Positions 10,796-22,953 are shown, counted from the stretch's first letter. The stretch: DNA of 64,000 bases from Tuctoria greenei (GCA_036927565.1 JAYESD010000009.1:159300929-159364928); one strand, 5' to 3'. Notes: a model not told the origin generated them from the sequence alone. Numbers and translations are program-made.

Positions 10796-12156
10796 TCAGA
10801 ACAGCATCCAGTCGAGCTTGTTCGCCGGCGGCGCGCCGGACGACGCCGTCGAGCTCACGGTGGTCGTCGAGGAGGCCGACGACGTCGACGGCAGCGACGA
10901 CAGGAGGTCCAGCATCTCCCACCGCGTCTGCTGCTGCTGCTGCCTGGGTTGTTGCTGTTGCTGCTGCTGCTGCACCGGCGGCTGCTGCTGCTTCCCGACC
11001 TTCTCGCTGGACTGCTTGCGGACGATGGCCGCGTTCCTGGCCATCACCGCGTCCAGCGTCTCCACGTACTTCTGCACGCGTTTCACCTGCAACCGGATTC
11101 CGTTCCGTTACGTTCCATTCATTAGACGCGGCATTTTCAAGGGGGGCCCAACTGTCTGATGTGAGATAGAGACGCTGCAACCGACAGAATTGATGTGCAG
11201 GATTGTTGTCTGTGCAGTAGTCAGTCGTCGATGCTCACCTGCATCCGCCTCTGCGCCTTGACGTCGCCGTCGGCGACCACCGCGTCGAGCTTCAGCAGCT
11301 CGCTCATCAGCAGCTCAGTCACCTGCACCACGTCGTTCTCCGCCACCTTCTCGCCCTTCCGCACCGACGCGTCCAGCGCCGCCACCTGCCAAGCGGAACG
11401 CCACGAAATCGGTCAACTCTCAACTCCCCTGTTCACTCGGGCTCGGTTCGGCTCAGAAAGAGATGCGATCTCGGGATGATTGATTGATTATATGGCAGCA
11501 ACGTGTGTATGTAGTAAACTACTCTACCTTGGGTGCGAGCTTGTCGACCTCGGCGGCGACCGCGGCCACGGCCTTGGCGGCCTTCTCGAGGTGGCCGTTC
11601 CGGCGCTCCTCGATGAGGCGGCGCGCGCGGGCTTCGGGGTCCTCGACGACGACCACCTTGGACCGATCCTTCACGCCGGCCATGTCCAGGAACGCCTTGG
11701 AGTCCCGCTCCTTGTCCTTGTACAGCACCTTCTGGTCGTCCGGGTGCAGCCCCGTCTTGGCCGCCACCAGCTTCTTCAGCTCACCTGCACCCCAATCCCA
11801 ATCCAATCCGATCCTCCCAATCAGATAATGATGATGATGATGATGATGATGCTAATCGCGCGCGGCACTGACTGACCGAAGGACGCCTCCGAGCTGATGT
11901 AGATCTCGTGCGTGACGCCGGCGTGCTTCACCTTGACGCGGATGGTCGGCACCGGCTTCACGTTGGGCGACGGCTCGTCGTCGGACAGCGCGCCGCCGCC
12001 CCTCTTCTGCACCAGCATCCCGCCGGGCCGCACCTCCCACACCTCCTCCGCGGACACCTTCCCTCCCGCCGGCGCGCCGGATGTGACCACCGCCGGGTGC
12101 GGGTTCTTCATCAACCCGAGCTTCGCCGGCGCGCCTTTCCTGGTCGCTCCCAGCAT
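10796..12156 (-). CDS. BAG-family molecular chaperone regulator (ubiquitin-like + BAG domains)
   Basis: Four exons on the minus strand: 12156-11877, 11784-11528, 11385-11239, 11086-10796; 324 aa. I start at the ATG at 12156. Residues about 70-145 form a ubiquitin-like domain (TIRVKVKHAGVTHEIYIS ... SKVVVVEDP). The following helices (LIEERRNGHLEKAAKAVAAV through MSELLKLDAVV) match the BAG domain, which binds the Hsp70 ATPase domain and promotes nucleotide exchange. The C-terminal part has glutamine runs (CAG/CAA-rich) and a Ser/Thr-rich tail ending LDWMLF. This order is that of plant BAG1-BAG4, cytosolic co-chaperones acting in protein quality control and stress. Which of the four it is cannot be settled by eye. 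Intron 1 holds a short ATG/ATC trinucleotide run. Confidence 0.88.
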
Positions 12157-12376
12157 CCTCCTGCCTGTTGCCTGCACCTCCTCGCTTCACTATTCGGGGC
12201 AAGAACAATGGCGGGACAGAAGGCAGCAGAGCGGCCGGGAGCTCGGATACCAAGGCAGTGGGGATCGGAGCAACTGCCAGGGGACGAATGGCTGGCTGGC
12301 TGGATGGACAGCGAAGGAGAGTGGGGAGAGAAGCAAACAATGGCAGCGAGCGAGGAACAAAAGCACGGACAAGGGG

Positions 12377-12386
12377 AATATATACG
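12377..12386 (-). promoter_or_regulatory. Likely TATA box of the BAG gene
   Basis: The minus strand reads CGTATATATTCC about 225 bases upstream of the chosen ATG at 12156. It is the only good TATA-like word in that interval, which implies a 5' UTR of roughly 190 bases. Confidence 0.45.
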
Positions 12387-12399
12387 CGGAATAGAATAC

Positions 12400-15300
12400 C
12401 GGCCACTGGCCACATTGGCAACCACATTATATCAACTCCAAAGGGAAGACGATTTAAAATTGCTAACCATTTTATAATCACCATTTATAAAAAATATAAC
12501 CTCATTTTACTCATTCATGACCAAGCTTTTGGTTCGATTGAAACCGAACCTTTTTGCTGCTGTACATTGCACTTAGTGGCTAGCTAGACGCCAATGGCGC
12601 CGTCTGAAACAATTCTTTTTTTCCTTTTGCTGATTTCTGCTCTGTTTCGGTGCTATTTCTTCCTTGTCTTTTACTCCACCTGCCTGAATTTTTATTCTCG
12701 TTTACAAAGAATCTTGACGATGTCCAGGGTTTGATTCGTCTTCGTTAGGTTGGATGTTGATTCGTAGACTGTCGGCGGCTTCTACCGTTTCCTACTACGC
12801 TCATACGCTTCTCTTTTTCCTACTCTAATCTGATTTGGTAATCTTGATAAGTCGTTGCTGTCGATGTAAACGGCTCGACCGTATCCTAAGCAGTAGAATT
12901 TCAGGCTTGCGAGTAAAAAAATCGTAATGTGGTAATTTAAAACTGTTGCATGTACTGTACACTACTAGAACGAGTAAAATACTGGTGGTCAGCAGATGGT
13001 TGCTGTTAGTTTTATCCTCTGACGAGCTGATCTGATCAGATGGGATGGGAATGCACAAGCACAGCAGCACATGGAGCTGACTGAAATAATAATCACGGGA
13101 GCATTATTAGCGCCGGGGCACCAACATGATTAACGGTTAGCTCCAACTACTCCCGAGACGAATTATTTGCGGTGTAGATCAATTTGGATTGTCGAATCTG
13201 TGAAGTTATTCCAATAGATGCATTGGTTGCCCGTTAAAATCTGCGGAGAAATGAACGAGCAGCCACGGGAGTAACATGAGAGTAGTAAGCTGGAAGTTCA
13301 CAAGAAGGGCACATGGTATAAGACAATTAACAAGTCCGCTCCTGATCAGTTCAGAATCAAGAGCTCATTAACAACTGGACTTTTTTAAGAAGCAACTAGT
13401 ACTGTAGTAGTACTTGCTAGAGCAAGAAGCTTTTATAAACTGTAAGTAACGATGGTGAACAGCTTGACACTGAAACGTGGAAACGCAGCGAGTAAGCGAC
13501 AAGTTGTACAGAGGCTGTTGCGCTGTGTGGCGTGGCATCCTCCCGATCAAGTAGGCGACAAGCATTCGCAAGTGTGCGATGGTCTGCGTCTGGATGTGAT
13601 CCGATCAAGCATGTTGGTACGGGAAAATTCATCATCGAGTTTAAGTTATGAGGAACGGAACAAGCAAATTTATGATCTCCATGACCACCGATTGTTGTGA
13701 TCAAATCACAAGGCATTTATAGCATTGCGTTTTTTCTGGTCAATTAATCTCCAACGACTAAATGGCAGCTAAACTAACGGTTCTCTGGCAGTACTGCTAA
13801 CTAAGCTCTGCTGCGAGTCAAGTGTGTAGTATAGTAAGGAACTCCTCTTCCATGCTACTGTAATTAACCGCTCATGTGAGTGGCAAAGTCGTCTCTTAAC
13901 TAAAGCCGTTAAATAAAGGTTCGTCAAAATCTAAGAGACGAAAAGAAAAATCAAATTAGTAGTACTGTAATCGCAAGCTGCAGTTGTTTTTCACCTCAGC
14001 AGCAGCAGCAGCAGCAAGTTGTTGTACTAGTATTCTGATGGAATCTGAAGGGACGGCAGCTGCAGAAGGTGACAGACAGCCTGATGAGCTCCACCGACTG
14101 TCAGGAGTGTCGCGCGGTCCCCACGTGGGTCTGCCACGCTGGCAGCCGGCCCACCACGACCACGACCGCGAGTCATTTGATTTTGAGCCTTTTGCTTGCG
14201 TTGACCGCGGAAAAAGACGCGGCAACCTTCTACCACCCCTCACGGCCGTTCGTTCCTTCAGATCCTGCACATGGAAGGAAGGACGGCAGGGATCCGATTC
14301 CAAAACAACCAACCACGTTGTTCTTGCTGTCTTCTCCCTCCCTCGTGCACAGCCACCGAGGCTTGGAGTAGAAGTTGCAGTTTGTGAGCGGTCCAAGCAA
14401 AGGCTAGCTAGCTGAAACGAATCTGAATGTTCCCATACCAACACCCGGAAACCCTACTGATCCTGTACCTTTCACTTGCATCAGGATAGATGTGCAGAGA
14501 CGCCATGGAATATGGATGTCTGGCCTGCCGCCAATGTGACGGCAGGCATGATGATAACCTATGGTTAGAGAGTCATGTCGCGAGGCAAGACAAGAACAGA
14601 GAGAGGTGGACGCGCGAGCCGGATGGGAGAGTTGCGCTTGCGCACACAGAATCAGATGCAGGCAGGGGCCGCCGGGCATTATCTAATTGCGATGGGGAGC
14701 TGGCCGGCTCGGAAGGTGAGGGTTCTCTGTCGCTCACATCACTCGCCGCAGACCACCACCCAACGCCAGCCAGCCAGGCAGGCGCGCAGCGTGTGTGTGT
14801 GCAGCTGTGGAGGAGGAAGGGGACGGCAGAACGCAGCAGGTGCCGAGTTACCGTCAGCTACCTACGCGCAGCACAGCCCCGGCGAGTCGGCGACTGCATC
14901 CCGTCACCTAATCCTCATTGATTTTGCTGCTCGTGCCTCTCCTCGATGATTATTCAACGTCTTATTAAGTGCAGAGATTTAGCCGTGATCTGAACGACTC
15001 TGACGCGTAAGAAAGCCCCCGTTTGGCAGCTGCAGCATACAGCAGCAGGCTTGATACTGCTACTCATCAGTGGCTTGCTGTTGGTATCATGGTATGGTAT
15101 GGAAGAGTAAACAACGTACTCTCTCCGTCCCCATAAACTTGTGGTTTAATAGTTCAAAAAAGAACTACAAAGTGATAAGTTCATGAAGACGGAGAGAATA
15201 CAATCATTGGCACGTACAGTACAGTTGATTGCTTGGAAGCGCCATTGCATCGACGGCCATGCTAGTCTCTGTAGCAGTAGTCCCGTTTTCTTTAAGTGGA

Positions 15301-15484
15301 GACGCCTGCGAATGCGACAACCGGTCTTTGTCGTTTTCTGCATTCACTTGCGAACTCGGCCTCGTCCTCTCCTCCTCCATCCAATCAATCGACCCTCTTC
15401 CGAGTCTTGACCACCTCCTCCTCCATAGGCCACCGAGAAAAGGTCACACGACAGGACGTAGTAGAGAGTGAGTAATCGATCGAT
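12400..15484. other. Long intergenic region with one Stowaway-like MITE
   Basis: Apart from the BAG promoter at its left end, I see no protein family signature in any frame over about 3 kb. Open frames near 13984-14415 and 14490-14949 have biased composition without domain-like sequence. A Stowaway-like unit lies at 15119-15196. The final few hundred bases must contain the promoter and 5' UTR of the dioxygenase gene. Confidence 0.5.
15119..15196. mobile_element. Stowaway-like MITE
   Basis: Ends CTCTCTCCGTCC and GACGGAGAG are inverted copies, and the middle pairs (TAGTTC ... GAACTA) into a hairpin. It is about 78 bp long, with an imperfect TA flank on the right. Confidence 0.6.
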
Positions 15485-16671
15485 ATGGCGGCAGGATCAT
15501 CGACGCCGATCGCCACCACCGCGGCCGCAGCTGATCCGACGTGCCCGCCGTTCCCTCTCCTCGAGGAGAATGAAAAAGACGAGGGACACCACGAGCATCA
15601 GGAGCAGCTGCCGCACGGAGGGGAGATGGAGCTCCCGACGGTGGACCTGGAGGCGCCGGGGGAGGCGCTGGCGGCCGCGTGCCGGCGGCTCGGCGTGTTC
15701 CGGCTCGCCAACCACGGCGTCCCCGGCGAGCTCTCCGCGCGCCTCTTCGCGCTGGCACGGAACCTCCTGGGCCGCACGCCGTTTGAGGAGAAACAGGCTC
15801 GGCCCGGATACTTCTGGGGCACGCCGGCGCTCACGCTCCGCGTCAAAGACGTTAACTGGGTCGAGGGTTTCCACGTCTCTCTGGGCCAGGAACAACGGCC
15901 CACCGTAGATGCTGCTGGACCGTGCTTTTCCGAGTTCAGGTTGGTAACTCATCCGCGTCTCTGATTCCGTTCCTCAGTCACTGTTCATCCATGATTATTA
16001 GTGCGCGTGGTAGTGCAAAACATAAGAATCTTTAGTGCATGAGAAATGAATCATCAACCGTGAACGGTACTGGTAGAGACGTCGTCGACGAGTACGGGAA
16101 GCACATGGCACGCGTGGCACGTAAGCTTTTCGACGCCCTAGCCGCCGCGCTGGGCCTCGACGCCGACCAGACGGCGTCGTACCTCGCGGAGGGCGACGGC
16201 ACCCTGCGCGTCTACCGCTACCCGCCCTGCCCCACGGCGGCGTCCGGGTCCGGCGGCCGCCGCCGCCAGCTGGGGATGGAGGCTCACACCGACAGCTCCG
16301 TCATCTCCATCATCAACCAGGACCTCGTCGGCGGCCTGCAGGTGCTGCACGAGGGGGCGTGGCGTGACGTCGCGCCGGCGCCGGCGCCGGCGGGTGGTGA
16401 CACCGACACGCTCCTGGTCAACTTGGGCGACATGGCGCAGGCGATCGGCGGCGACGCGTGCCGCAGCGTGCGGCACAGGGTGGCGGCCAGCCGGGCCGCG
16501 GAGAGGGTCTCGCTCTGCTACTTCGGCTTCCCGCGGGACGACGCCGTCCTCAGCTGCAGCGGCAGCAGGTACAGGCCGTTCTCGTACGCCGAGTTCCGGG
16601 AGCAGGTGCAGGCCGACATCAAGGCCACTGGATCCAAGGTCGGCCTCGAACGCTTCCTCCTTCGCCATTAG
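15485..16671 (+). CDS. 2-oxoglutarate/Fe(II)-dependent dioxygenase, gibberellin 2-oxidase-like
   Basis: Two exons, 15485-15939 and 16077-16671, give 349 aa. The N-terminal DIOX_N region (MELPTVDLEAPG ... VFRLANHGVP) is followed by the jelly-roll core. The iron ligands are His221 and Asp223 in HTD and His285 in RHRV; the 2-oxoglutarate-binding R-x-S is Arg295/Ser297 in ERVSLCYFGF. WVEGFHVSL sits where C20-type GA 2-oxidases have W-x-EAFH. Such enzymes deactivate gibberellins by 2-beta-hydroxylation in the cytosol. The substrate assignment is inference; another DOXC-class role is possible. All catalytic residues are present, so the gene looks functional. Confidence 0.82.
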
Positions 16672-17199
16672 TAACCTGACTCCATCAAATAAGGTGTCGT
16701 GCGTTCCAGTCCTTGGCTCTGCTCGTCGTTCGAGTTCATGCTCAGCGTTCGGCAACTACTTTTTGAAGTCCTGTTCTTCTAGCACAGTTTGAGTTGTACT
16801 AGCACGATTTATTACTTCGAAAATAGAAGAAAACAGAGAAACACTGATTCCCAGATTGCCTAGTACACTGAACTGATGTGCATTCCCATCACAGAATTCA
16901 TGTGCGTTTTTGTGGAGCGATCAGTAACAATTTAATCACGTTTCCGGAACCAATGGCTGCCGTCCTCCGTTCTTGCAAACAACCATGACGAGGCTTGAGC
17001 TTGAGCGGCACGCGCGAGGGGCGGTTGAGCGCACGGCTCGGTGTTTGACCTGGTCAGCGTCCCCTTCCCAGCGCTCCAAACATAACCCGCCATTTCTGTC
17101 CACCCCTCCCCCCCTGCCCCTCCCTCTCCTCCGATTGGCCCCACCAACCAGAGAGGGAGAGAGAGAGGGCGAGTGCCGGCCGGTCGCGTTAACACATCC
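16672..17199. other. Intergenic: dioxygenase 3' end and receptor-kinase promoter
   Basis: Short spacer between two plus-strand genes. The last 80 bases are pyrimidine-rich and then GAGA-rich, typical of a plant 5' UTR. No other element is visible. Confidence 0.5.
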
Positions 17200-19740
17200 A
17201 TGGCGCGCCACGGGACTTACCCGCTGGCGCTGCTGGCCGCGCTGGCGGCGCTGACGGCCGGGGCGGGGCAGGGCCGCCCGGTCATCGACGACGGCGCCCA
17301 GACGCCGCCCACGCCGTCCACCTTCACCCCCAAGGACAGCTTCCTCATCGACTGCGGCAGCGCAGACGCCGTCAACGACACCACCGACGGCAAGTCCTAC
17401 AAGACGGACGCGCAGGCCAACCACCTGCTCGCCGCCAAGGACGCGTTCCGCGTCGCCGACGACAAGGCCGACGTGCCCTCGCCCGTCTACCGCACCGCGC
17501 GCGTCTTCAAGGAGGAGGCCGTCTACAGCTTCCCGCTCGCCGTGCCCGGCTGGCACTTCATCCGGCTCTACCTCTTCCCTCTCAAGGGCGGCGACGTCGA
17601 CCTCGCGTCGGCCACATTCAGCGTGGTCACCGACGCCAACGTCCTGCTCCACAGCTTCACCGCCGAGGCCAAGCCGGTCATGAAGGAGTTCCTCGTCAAC
17701 GCCACCGAGAACCACCTCGCTCTCAAGTTCCAGCCGCTCAAGGGCTCCGCCGCCTTCATCAACGCCATCGAGGTCGTCAATGCCCCCGACGAGCTCATCA
17801 CCGACACGGCCCTGGCGATCGCGCCGCTGGGCCCCACCGCCGGGCTTGCGGAGGCGGCGTACCAGGTCGTGTACCGGATCAACGTGGGCGGGCCCGCCAT
17901 CGGTCCCAGGAACGACACGCTCGGTCGGCAGTGGGACAACGACGCTCCGTACGTGCAGGGCAAGGAGGCGGTGAAGGACGTGTCCGTGCCGACGAGCACC
18001 GTCAAGTTCCCCGACGGCGTGTCGAGGCTCGTCGCGCCGGCGCTGGTGTACGCGAGCGCCGCCCACATGGCGGACGCGGAGGTCAAGAGCCCCAACTTCA
18101 ACCTGACGTGGAAGTTCGACGTGGACCCGTCCTTCGGCTACTTCGTCCGTCTCTTCTTCGCCGACATCGTGAGCGAGTCCATGAACGACCTCTACTTCAA
18201 CGTCTTCATCAACGGCCGCAAGGCCATCTCGGGCCTCGACCTGTCCACGGTCGCCGGCGACCTCGCGGCGCCCTACTACAAGGACTTCGTGGTGAGCTCG
18301 TCCGTGGCAGCGGACAAGCTCAGCATCCAGGTGGCCCCCATGGGCCAGGACACGGGGCGCGTCGACGCGCTGCTCAACGGCGTCGAGGTGCTCAAGATGA
18401 GCAACTCGGTGGGGAGCCTGGACGGCGAGTTCGGCGTGGACGGGAAGAAGGCGGACGACGGCACGGGCAGCCGCAAGGCCGTGGCGGCGGTCGGGTTCGC
18501 CATGATGTTCGGCGCGTTCGCGGGGCTGGGCGCGATGGTGGTGAAGTGGTACAAGCGGCCGCAGGACTGGGAGCGGCGCAACAGCTTCTCGTCGTGGCTG
18601 CTGCCGATCCACACGGGGCAGTCTTTCACGACGACCAGCAAGGGGTCGCACAACACCTTCTCGTCGACGACGGGGCTGGGCCGGTTCTTCTCGTTCGCGG
18701 AGATCCAGGCGGCGACCAAGAACTTCGACGAGAGCGCCATCATCGGCGTGGGCGGGTTCGGCAACGTGTACGTGGGCGAGATCGACGACGGCACGAAGGT
18801 GGCGGTGAAGCGCGGGAGCGCCGAGTCGGAGCAGGGCATCAACGAGTTCAACACGGAGATCCAGATGCTGTCCAAGCTGCGGCACCGGCACCTGGTGTCC
18901 CTGATCGGCTACTGCGACGAGAACTCGGAGATGATCCTGGTGTACGAGTACATGCACAACGGCGTGTTCCGCGACCACATCTACGGCAAGGACCTGCCGC
19001 CGCTGTCGTGGAAGCAGCGCCTCGAGATCTGCATCGGCGCCGCGCGCGGGCTGCACTACCTCCACACGGGGACCGCGCAGGGCATCATCCACCGCGACGT
19101 CAAGACCACCAACATCCTGCTCGACGACAACTTCGTGGCCAAGGTGTCCGACTTCGGGCTGTCCAAGGACGGGCCGGGCATGAACCAGCTGCACGTCAGC
19201 ACCGCCGTGAAGGGCAGCTTCGGGTACCTGGACCCGGAGTACTTCCGGTGCCAGCAGCTGACGGACAAGTCGGACGTCTACTCCTTCGGCGTCGTGCTGC
19301 TGGAGACGCTGTGCGCGCGGCCGCCCATCGACCCGCAGCTGCCGCGCGAGCAGGTCAGCCTCGCCGAGTGGGGCATGCAGTGGAAGCGCAAGGGCCTCAT
19401 CGAGAAGATCATGGACCCCAAGCTCGCCGGCACCGTCAACCCGGAGTCGCTCAACAAGTTCGCCGAGACCGCCGAGAAATGCCTCGCCGAGTTCGGCAGC
19501 GACCGCATCTCCATGGGCGACGTGCTCTGGAACCTCGAGTACGCGCTCCAGTTGCAGGAAGCCAACCCGCCCGACCAGCAGCAGGACGGCGACCACTCCC
19601 CCTCGGCCGACGGCTCATCCACCACCATCTCAACGGAGAGCGGCGGCGGCGGCGGCGTCCTTGTCACCAGCGTGCCCGACACGTCCACTACCGCCGCCGG
19701 AGAGCTCTTCCAGCAGCTCGCCGACATGAAGGGGAGGTGA
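17200..19740 (+). CDS. CrRLK1L (FERONIA/THESEUS-family) receptor-like kinase
   Basis: Single exon, 846 aa, start ATG at 17200 in a CCATGGCG context. Residues 1-24 form a signal peptide. FLIDCGS (about 48) opens the extracellular malectin-like region, which runs to about 400. A transmembrane helix lies near 427-449, followed by KWYKRPQDWERRNSFSSWLL. The kinase has GVGGFG (about 517), the VAVK lysine (about 537), HRDVKTTN (about 631), DFGLS (about 651) and DPEYF, so it is a complete RD kinase. CrRLK1Ls sense cell-wall state and RALF peptides at the plasma membrane. The kinase sequence most resembles Arabidopsis ERULUS/CAP1 (At5g61350) as I remember it. If synteny with rice chromosome 6 holds, the rice counterpart would be the pollen-tube kinase RUPO. 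Lack of introns and the long GC-rich frame are normal for the family. Confidence 0.93.
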   Translation: MARHGTYPLALLAALAALTAGAGQGRPVIDDGAQTPPTPSTFTPKDSFLIDCGSADAVNDTTDGKSYKTDAQANHLLAAKDAFRVADDKADVPSPVYRTARVFKEEAVYSFPLAVPGWHFIRLYLFPLKGGDVDLASATFSVVTDANVLLHSFTAEAKPVMKEFLVNATENHLALKFQPLKGSAAFINAIEVVNAPDELITDTALAIAPLGPTAGLAEAAYQVVYRINVGGPAIGPRNDTLGRQWDNDAPYVQGKEAVKDVSVPTSTVKFPDGVSRLVAPALVYASAAHMADAEVKSPNFNLTWKFDVDPSFGYFVRLFFADIVSESMNDLYFNVFINGRKAISGLDLSTVAGDLAAPYYKDFVVSSSVAADKLSIQVAPMGQDTGRVDALLNGVEVLKMSNSVGSLDGEFGVDGKKADDGTGSRKAVAAVGFAMMFGAFAGLGAMVVKWYKRPQDWERRNSFSSWLLPIHTGQSFTTTSKGSHNTFSSTTGLGRFFSFAEIQAATKNFDESAIIGVGGFGNVYVGEIDDGTKVAVKRGSAESEQGINEFNTEIQMLSKLRHRHLVSLIGYCDENSEMILVYEYMHNGVFRDHIYGKDLPPLSWKQRLEICIGAARGLHYLHTGTAQGIIHRDVKTTNILLDDNFVAKVSDFGLSKDGPGMNQLHVSTAVKGSFGYLDPEYFRCQQLTDKSDVYSFGVVLLETLCARPPIDPQLPREQVSLAEWGMQWKRKGLIEKIMDPKLAGTVNPESLNKFAETAEKCLAEFGSDRISMGDVLWNLEYALQLQEANPPDQQQDGDHSPSADGSSTTISTESGGGGGVLVTSVPDTSTTAAGELFQQLADMKGR

Positions 19741-21010
19741 TTAGCCATTGACGGATCTCCCGATTAACACAACACTGGCCACCCAGCTCGCACAGTTCGT
19801 TCGCGCCTGCATGCAACTCGCTGACGCACGGTAAAGAAGAGAGAGAGAGAGGATCAAAAGATCGACGACTGTATATGCGCGTGTAACGCCTCTTAAAATT
19901 ACTACCGTCACAGGCAAAAAATAGTACCGATGATCGGTTCTTTCAATCTGTCCAGGAAAGACGAGTGCTAATCGATGAACATACATGCCTTGATGTATTC
20001 ATCCGTGGCGTGCTGTAAGTTGCATCCTGGTAGCTACTAGGACACGCGTCGCTAGCTCAAATATAATCGATTACCTTCTGTTAAAGCTGTACACATGGTA
20101 AAAAAATCATGTACGGATTAATCGATCAGCACACGGCTTCAAGTTCTCATGAAGCACGTTTAGGCCCTGTTTGAAGCTGAGGCCAACGACTCTTCCGGTT
20201 ATCTGTTAAAGCAAGCGAATCCCATAATCTTCCATGATCATCGATGTTGCTTTTGTTGGCATATCATGCAGAAATACCTGTTGCTCCTAATTATGCTTTC
20301 GCCTTTTCTGTAAGATGCAACAATAAGCTAAATAAGGTCCTACAAGAACGTATTTTGAGCATAAAACAATGCAAACTAATCAAACTCAAACAGCATGTGG
20401 AGCCCACTGGCTTCTCCTCTAAGACGAGGAAAACGAGAGTTGCCGTGTGCACGGATCAGAACGCGACGCCCTCAGCGTGGTCGGTCCTGGTGTAAAATAC
20501 CAATCGCCACACTCGCTCAGAAGTTATCTCTCACAGACAAGTGGGCCTAACTACATGTTACCCCACGCGTCATGTGCTGTCTCCGCCACATTACTTACTC
20601 ACATGGAGAAGTCAGTTCCCATTTCTTCACTTAAACGGGGAACCGGCCTAATCAAACGCGTGGCTTACGCCAGGGGCCCGCGGACACAAACCTCCTGCGT
20701 CGCGGGACCCAGCCATGATTTCCGTGTACACTCGCGGCGTGAGAATAGCTACCGACTTCGTCGCTCTCGCGGTTTCCCCGTCCCCACATCCAGCCAATGT
20801 CACGCGGCCACGTGCAGATCCCAGCCATTCAGCGAGATTCCTCTTCGATCCGACGGCTGCGCGGCCGCGGGTGAGCCGGTGACCAGTCCAGGGACGGGCT
20901 GGGGCCGGTCACCCCGCCGACGGGTGCCGGTAATCTATTTGTTCCGCTCACCGCGACGCCTTCGCCTTCACACGAACACGAACACACCAAACCAAAGCCA
21001 AGAGAAGGGG
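19741..21010. other. Intergenic: receptor-kinase 3' end and upstream region of the SEUSS-like gene
   Basis: No gene supported. The word TAGGCCCTGTTTGAAGC near 20160 resembles the end of a hAT- or Harbinger-type MITE, but no partner end was found. The right part becomes GC-rich toward the presumed transcription start of the next gene near 21000. Confidence 0.45.
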
Positions 21011-22953
21011 GGCAGAGAGCGGTAGAGAGAAGCAGCACTGGTAGCAGCAGCAGCAGCAGAGCAAGGTGAGATGGTAGTTTTTTTGTTTTCTCGCAAGCGA
21101 TTGAGTGTTGGATTGATTGGTAGGATGTTTGAGTAATCCGTTCCGTACAGTTACGCTTGTTGGGGATTTTTTTTCCTGTTGGATTTTATTTTTCTGGGCG
21201 ATTTTTGGGGGTAGGTCGATGGGTGGCGATCCCCACAATGCAGCACCCGAATTTCGGCGTTCCAGGCGAAAATTCCGCTCTTTGTTGTGCTATTGGATCC
21301 GCCGCTTGCTGTCTTGATTTTCGATTAGGGTTGTATCTATGCGTGGGTACCAAAAGTTTGGGGAATTCTGTCTTTGCAATTCTCCTCCTAATCCACATGG
21401 CTCCAACCTTCCCCAGACTCTACTAGGGGACCGGAAACAGGGTAGCAATTCGCTTGGTCAGCTCTTCTCCTTGCTTAGCGTCGGAGTATGTATCTCTGTT
21501 ATGCCGCTCTCCCGGTGGTAGGTGCGAAACAAAGTGCAAAATTGGTCAGGATTTTACTTGTTAGTAATATTTTGGGGATCTTTATATTTCCTACACCTTT
21601 TTATTTCATACTCTCGTATTACTTCGCCATGTGTGTTCCTTTTATATTTGTTTTTTGCTTCTCCAAGCATGTGAAATACCGTGTTTTCCTGCTTATGTCT
21701 TGCTTGCGAAGATTACAGCGGATGATTATAGTCTCACATTCATGGAGCTGCTCCAATTAACGGAGAAGGGTGCTACAGAACAATATCAGAGAAAAAAAAG
21801 GAAACGTGAAGATTTGTCCAGTGTTCTAGTTGCCTAGCAGCATTGTGCACCCTCTTGCTGTAATTTGGGGGAAATAGTCAGACTGGGGCCTTGTGACTTT
21901 GTGAACCAACTCTTTTCCCTCATCTTCGAGACCTTCAGCTCCATTCCAAACTTTGTCACTACCTATCCCTTCTTCATGGTGTTGGCTGCACCACCACTTT
22001 TGAGGTCTTTATCGCACTGCATATCCATGTTCACAGTGTTTACGGCTTCTCCATGGACCTGGCCCTGGTCATCATGGCAACTGGCATAAGGTCTCTCAAA
22101 ACGGTTGCCTAATCAGTCACCAAAGCTCCCTACTGCCATGCACCTTGCCCTGCATAGAACACTGATTTGCATTGGAAACTTATTTTTTAGAACTCCACAC
22201 ATTAATGGACCTTTAACAAGATAAGTGCTCCAGTTAGTGAGTAGTTTTGATCCACTGAAGAACGACTCGGAATCTGGATTTTTGGACCATAATTCTTGTT
22301 GTTTTACCTTGAAAGTTGGCTCATGGTAAATATTTTCCTGCTTGCAGTTTGATCCACTATCGGTCTGTTCTGTTGGTTACCTCTGTTACAGCCCTCTTTT
22401 TTATATGCCAGGTAATTTGATTTGTTAGATCATGCAGAAGATAAGCCTTTGCAGAACCATACCTCTTTTGTTTTTGTTAGATACTGAGCTACTCATCCTG
22501 CTGGTTTTAGCTGGTTGGTTGTGCAGATTTGTTAGCATATAACAACTTTAATCCATTCTCATCACAGATTTATGTATTTGTGAGGATTAGTTTTCAGTAA
22601 GTTGGATAATGTGGCTTCTTTGAAAGTTACAGATAATTCTTTTCTCCAATTATAGATGTGATCAGCTATGACATTTTGGTTTGTTATTTGATCCCCAAAA
22701 GTTTTTTTTGAAAAAAAAATATTGTCTGCTTTTGTGATTTAAGAACCGGGAGATCACTAAACTTTTGGTGTACTTCTAATTGCTTCGAGGAAAAAGAAGA
22801 CACTGACAGTTTGCATTTTTACTTATATATTTGTTTTGCTTGACTCAAAATGTTCTTTTCTATATAACCTCTCATTACAGTTCAGAGCCAATTACTTGAA
22901 GATTTTTACAAGGAATTTATGTGCCTGGCCTGTATGAAAGATTCTTCAAAGTG
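21011..22953 (+). other. Probable 5' UTR of the SEUSS-like gene with a ~1.8-kb leader intron
   Basis: A GA- and CAG-rich leader ends GAGCAAG at 21065 just before GTGAGA, a good donor. A good acceptor (CTCATTACAG) ends at 22880, directly upstream of the coding exon. The interval is T-rich with no coding signal, consistent with a leader intron. Additional leader exons inside it cannot be excluded. Confidence 0.5.

Noticed and set aside
10686..11180. Open frames over the BAG last exon with Cys runs or Ala runs
   Set aside because: They are other-frame readings of the glutamine codon repeat in the BAG protein.
12375..12484. Start of the BAG gene at the far upstream minus-strand frame (12484)
   Set aside because: That frame is not the one encoding the ubiquitin-like domain. 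The ATG at 12156 is in the right frame and follows a TATA-like word at a sensible distance.
13956..14949. Several 100-160 residue frames on both strands
   Set aside because: No family resemblance, no splice partners, and biased composition only.
16936..19596. 886-residue open frame on the minus strand
   Set aside because: It is the antisense shadow of the intronless, GC-rich CrRLK1L gene. The composition is Arg/His/Val-rich and there is no domain; the plus strand carries a complete receptor kinase.
17931..19751. 606-residue plus-strand frame inside the receptor kinase
   Set aside because: Out-of-frame reading of the same GC-rich exon, with low-complexity Arg/Gly content.
20160..20180. hAT/Harbinger-type MITE end (TAGGCCCTGTTTG)
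   Set aside because: No inverted partner or target duplication could be found nearby, so it was not annotated as an element.
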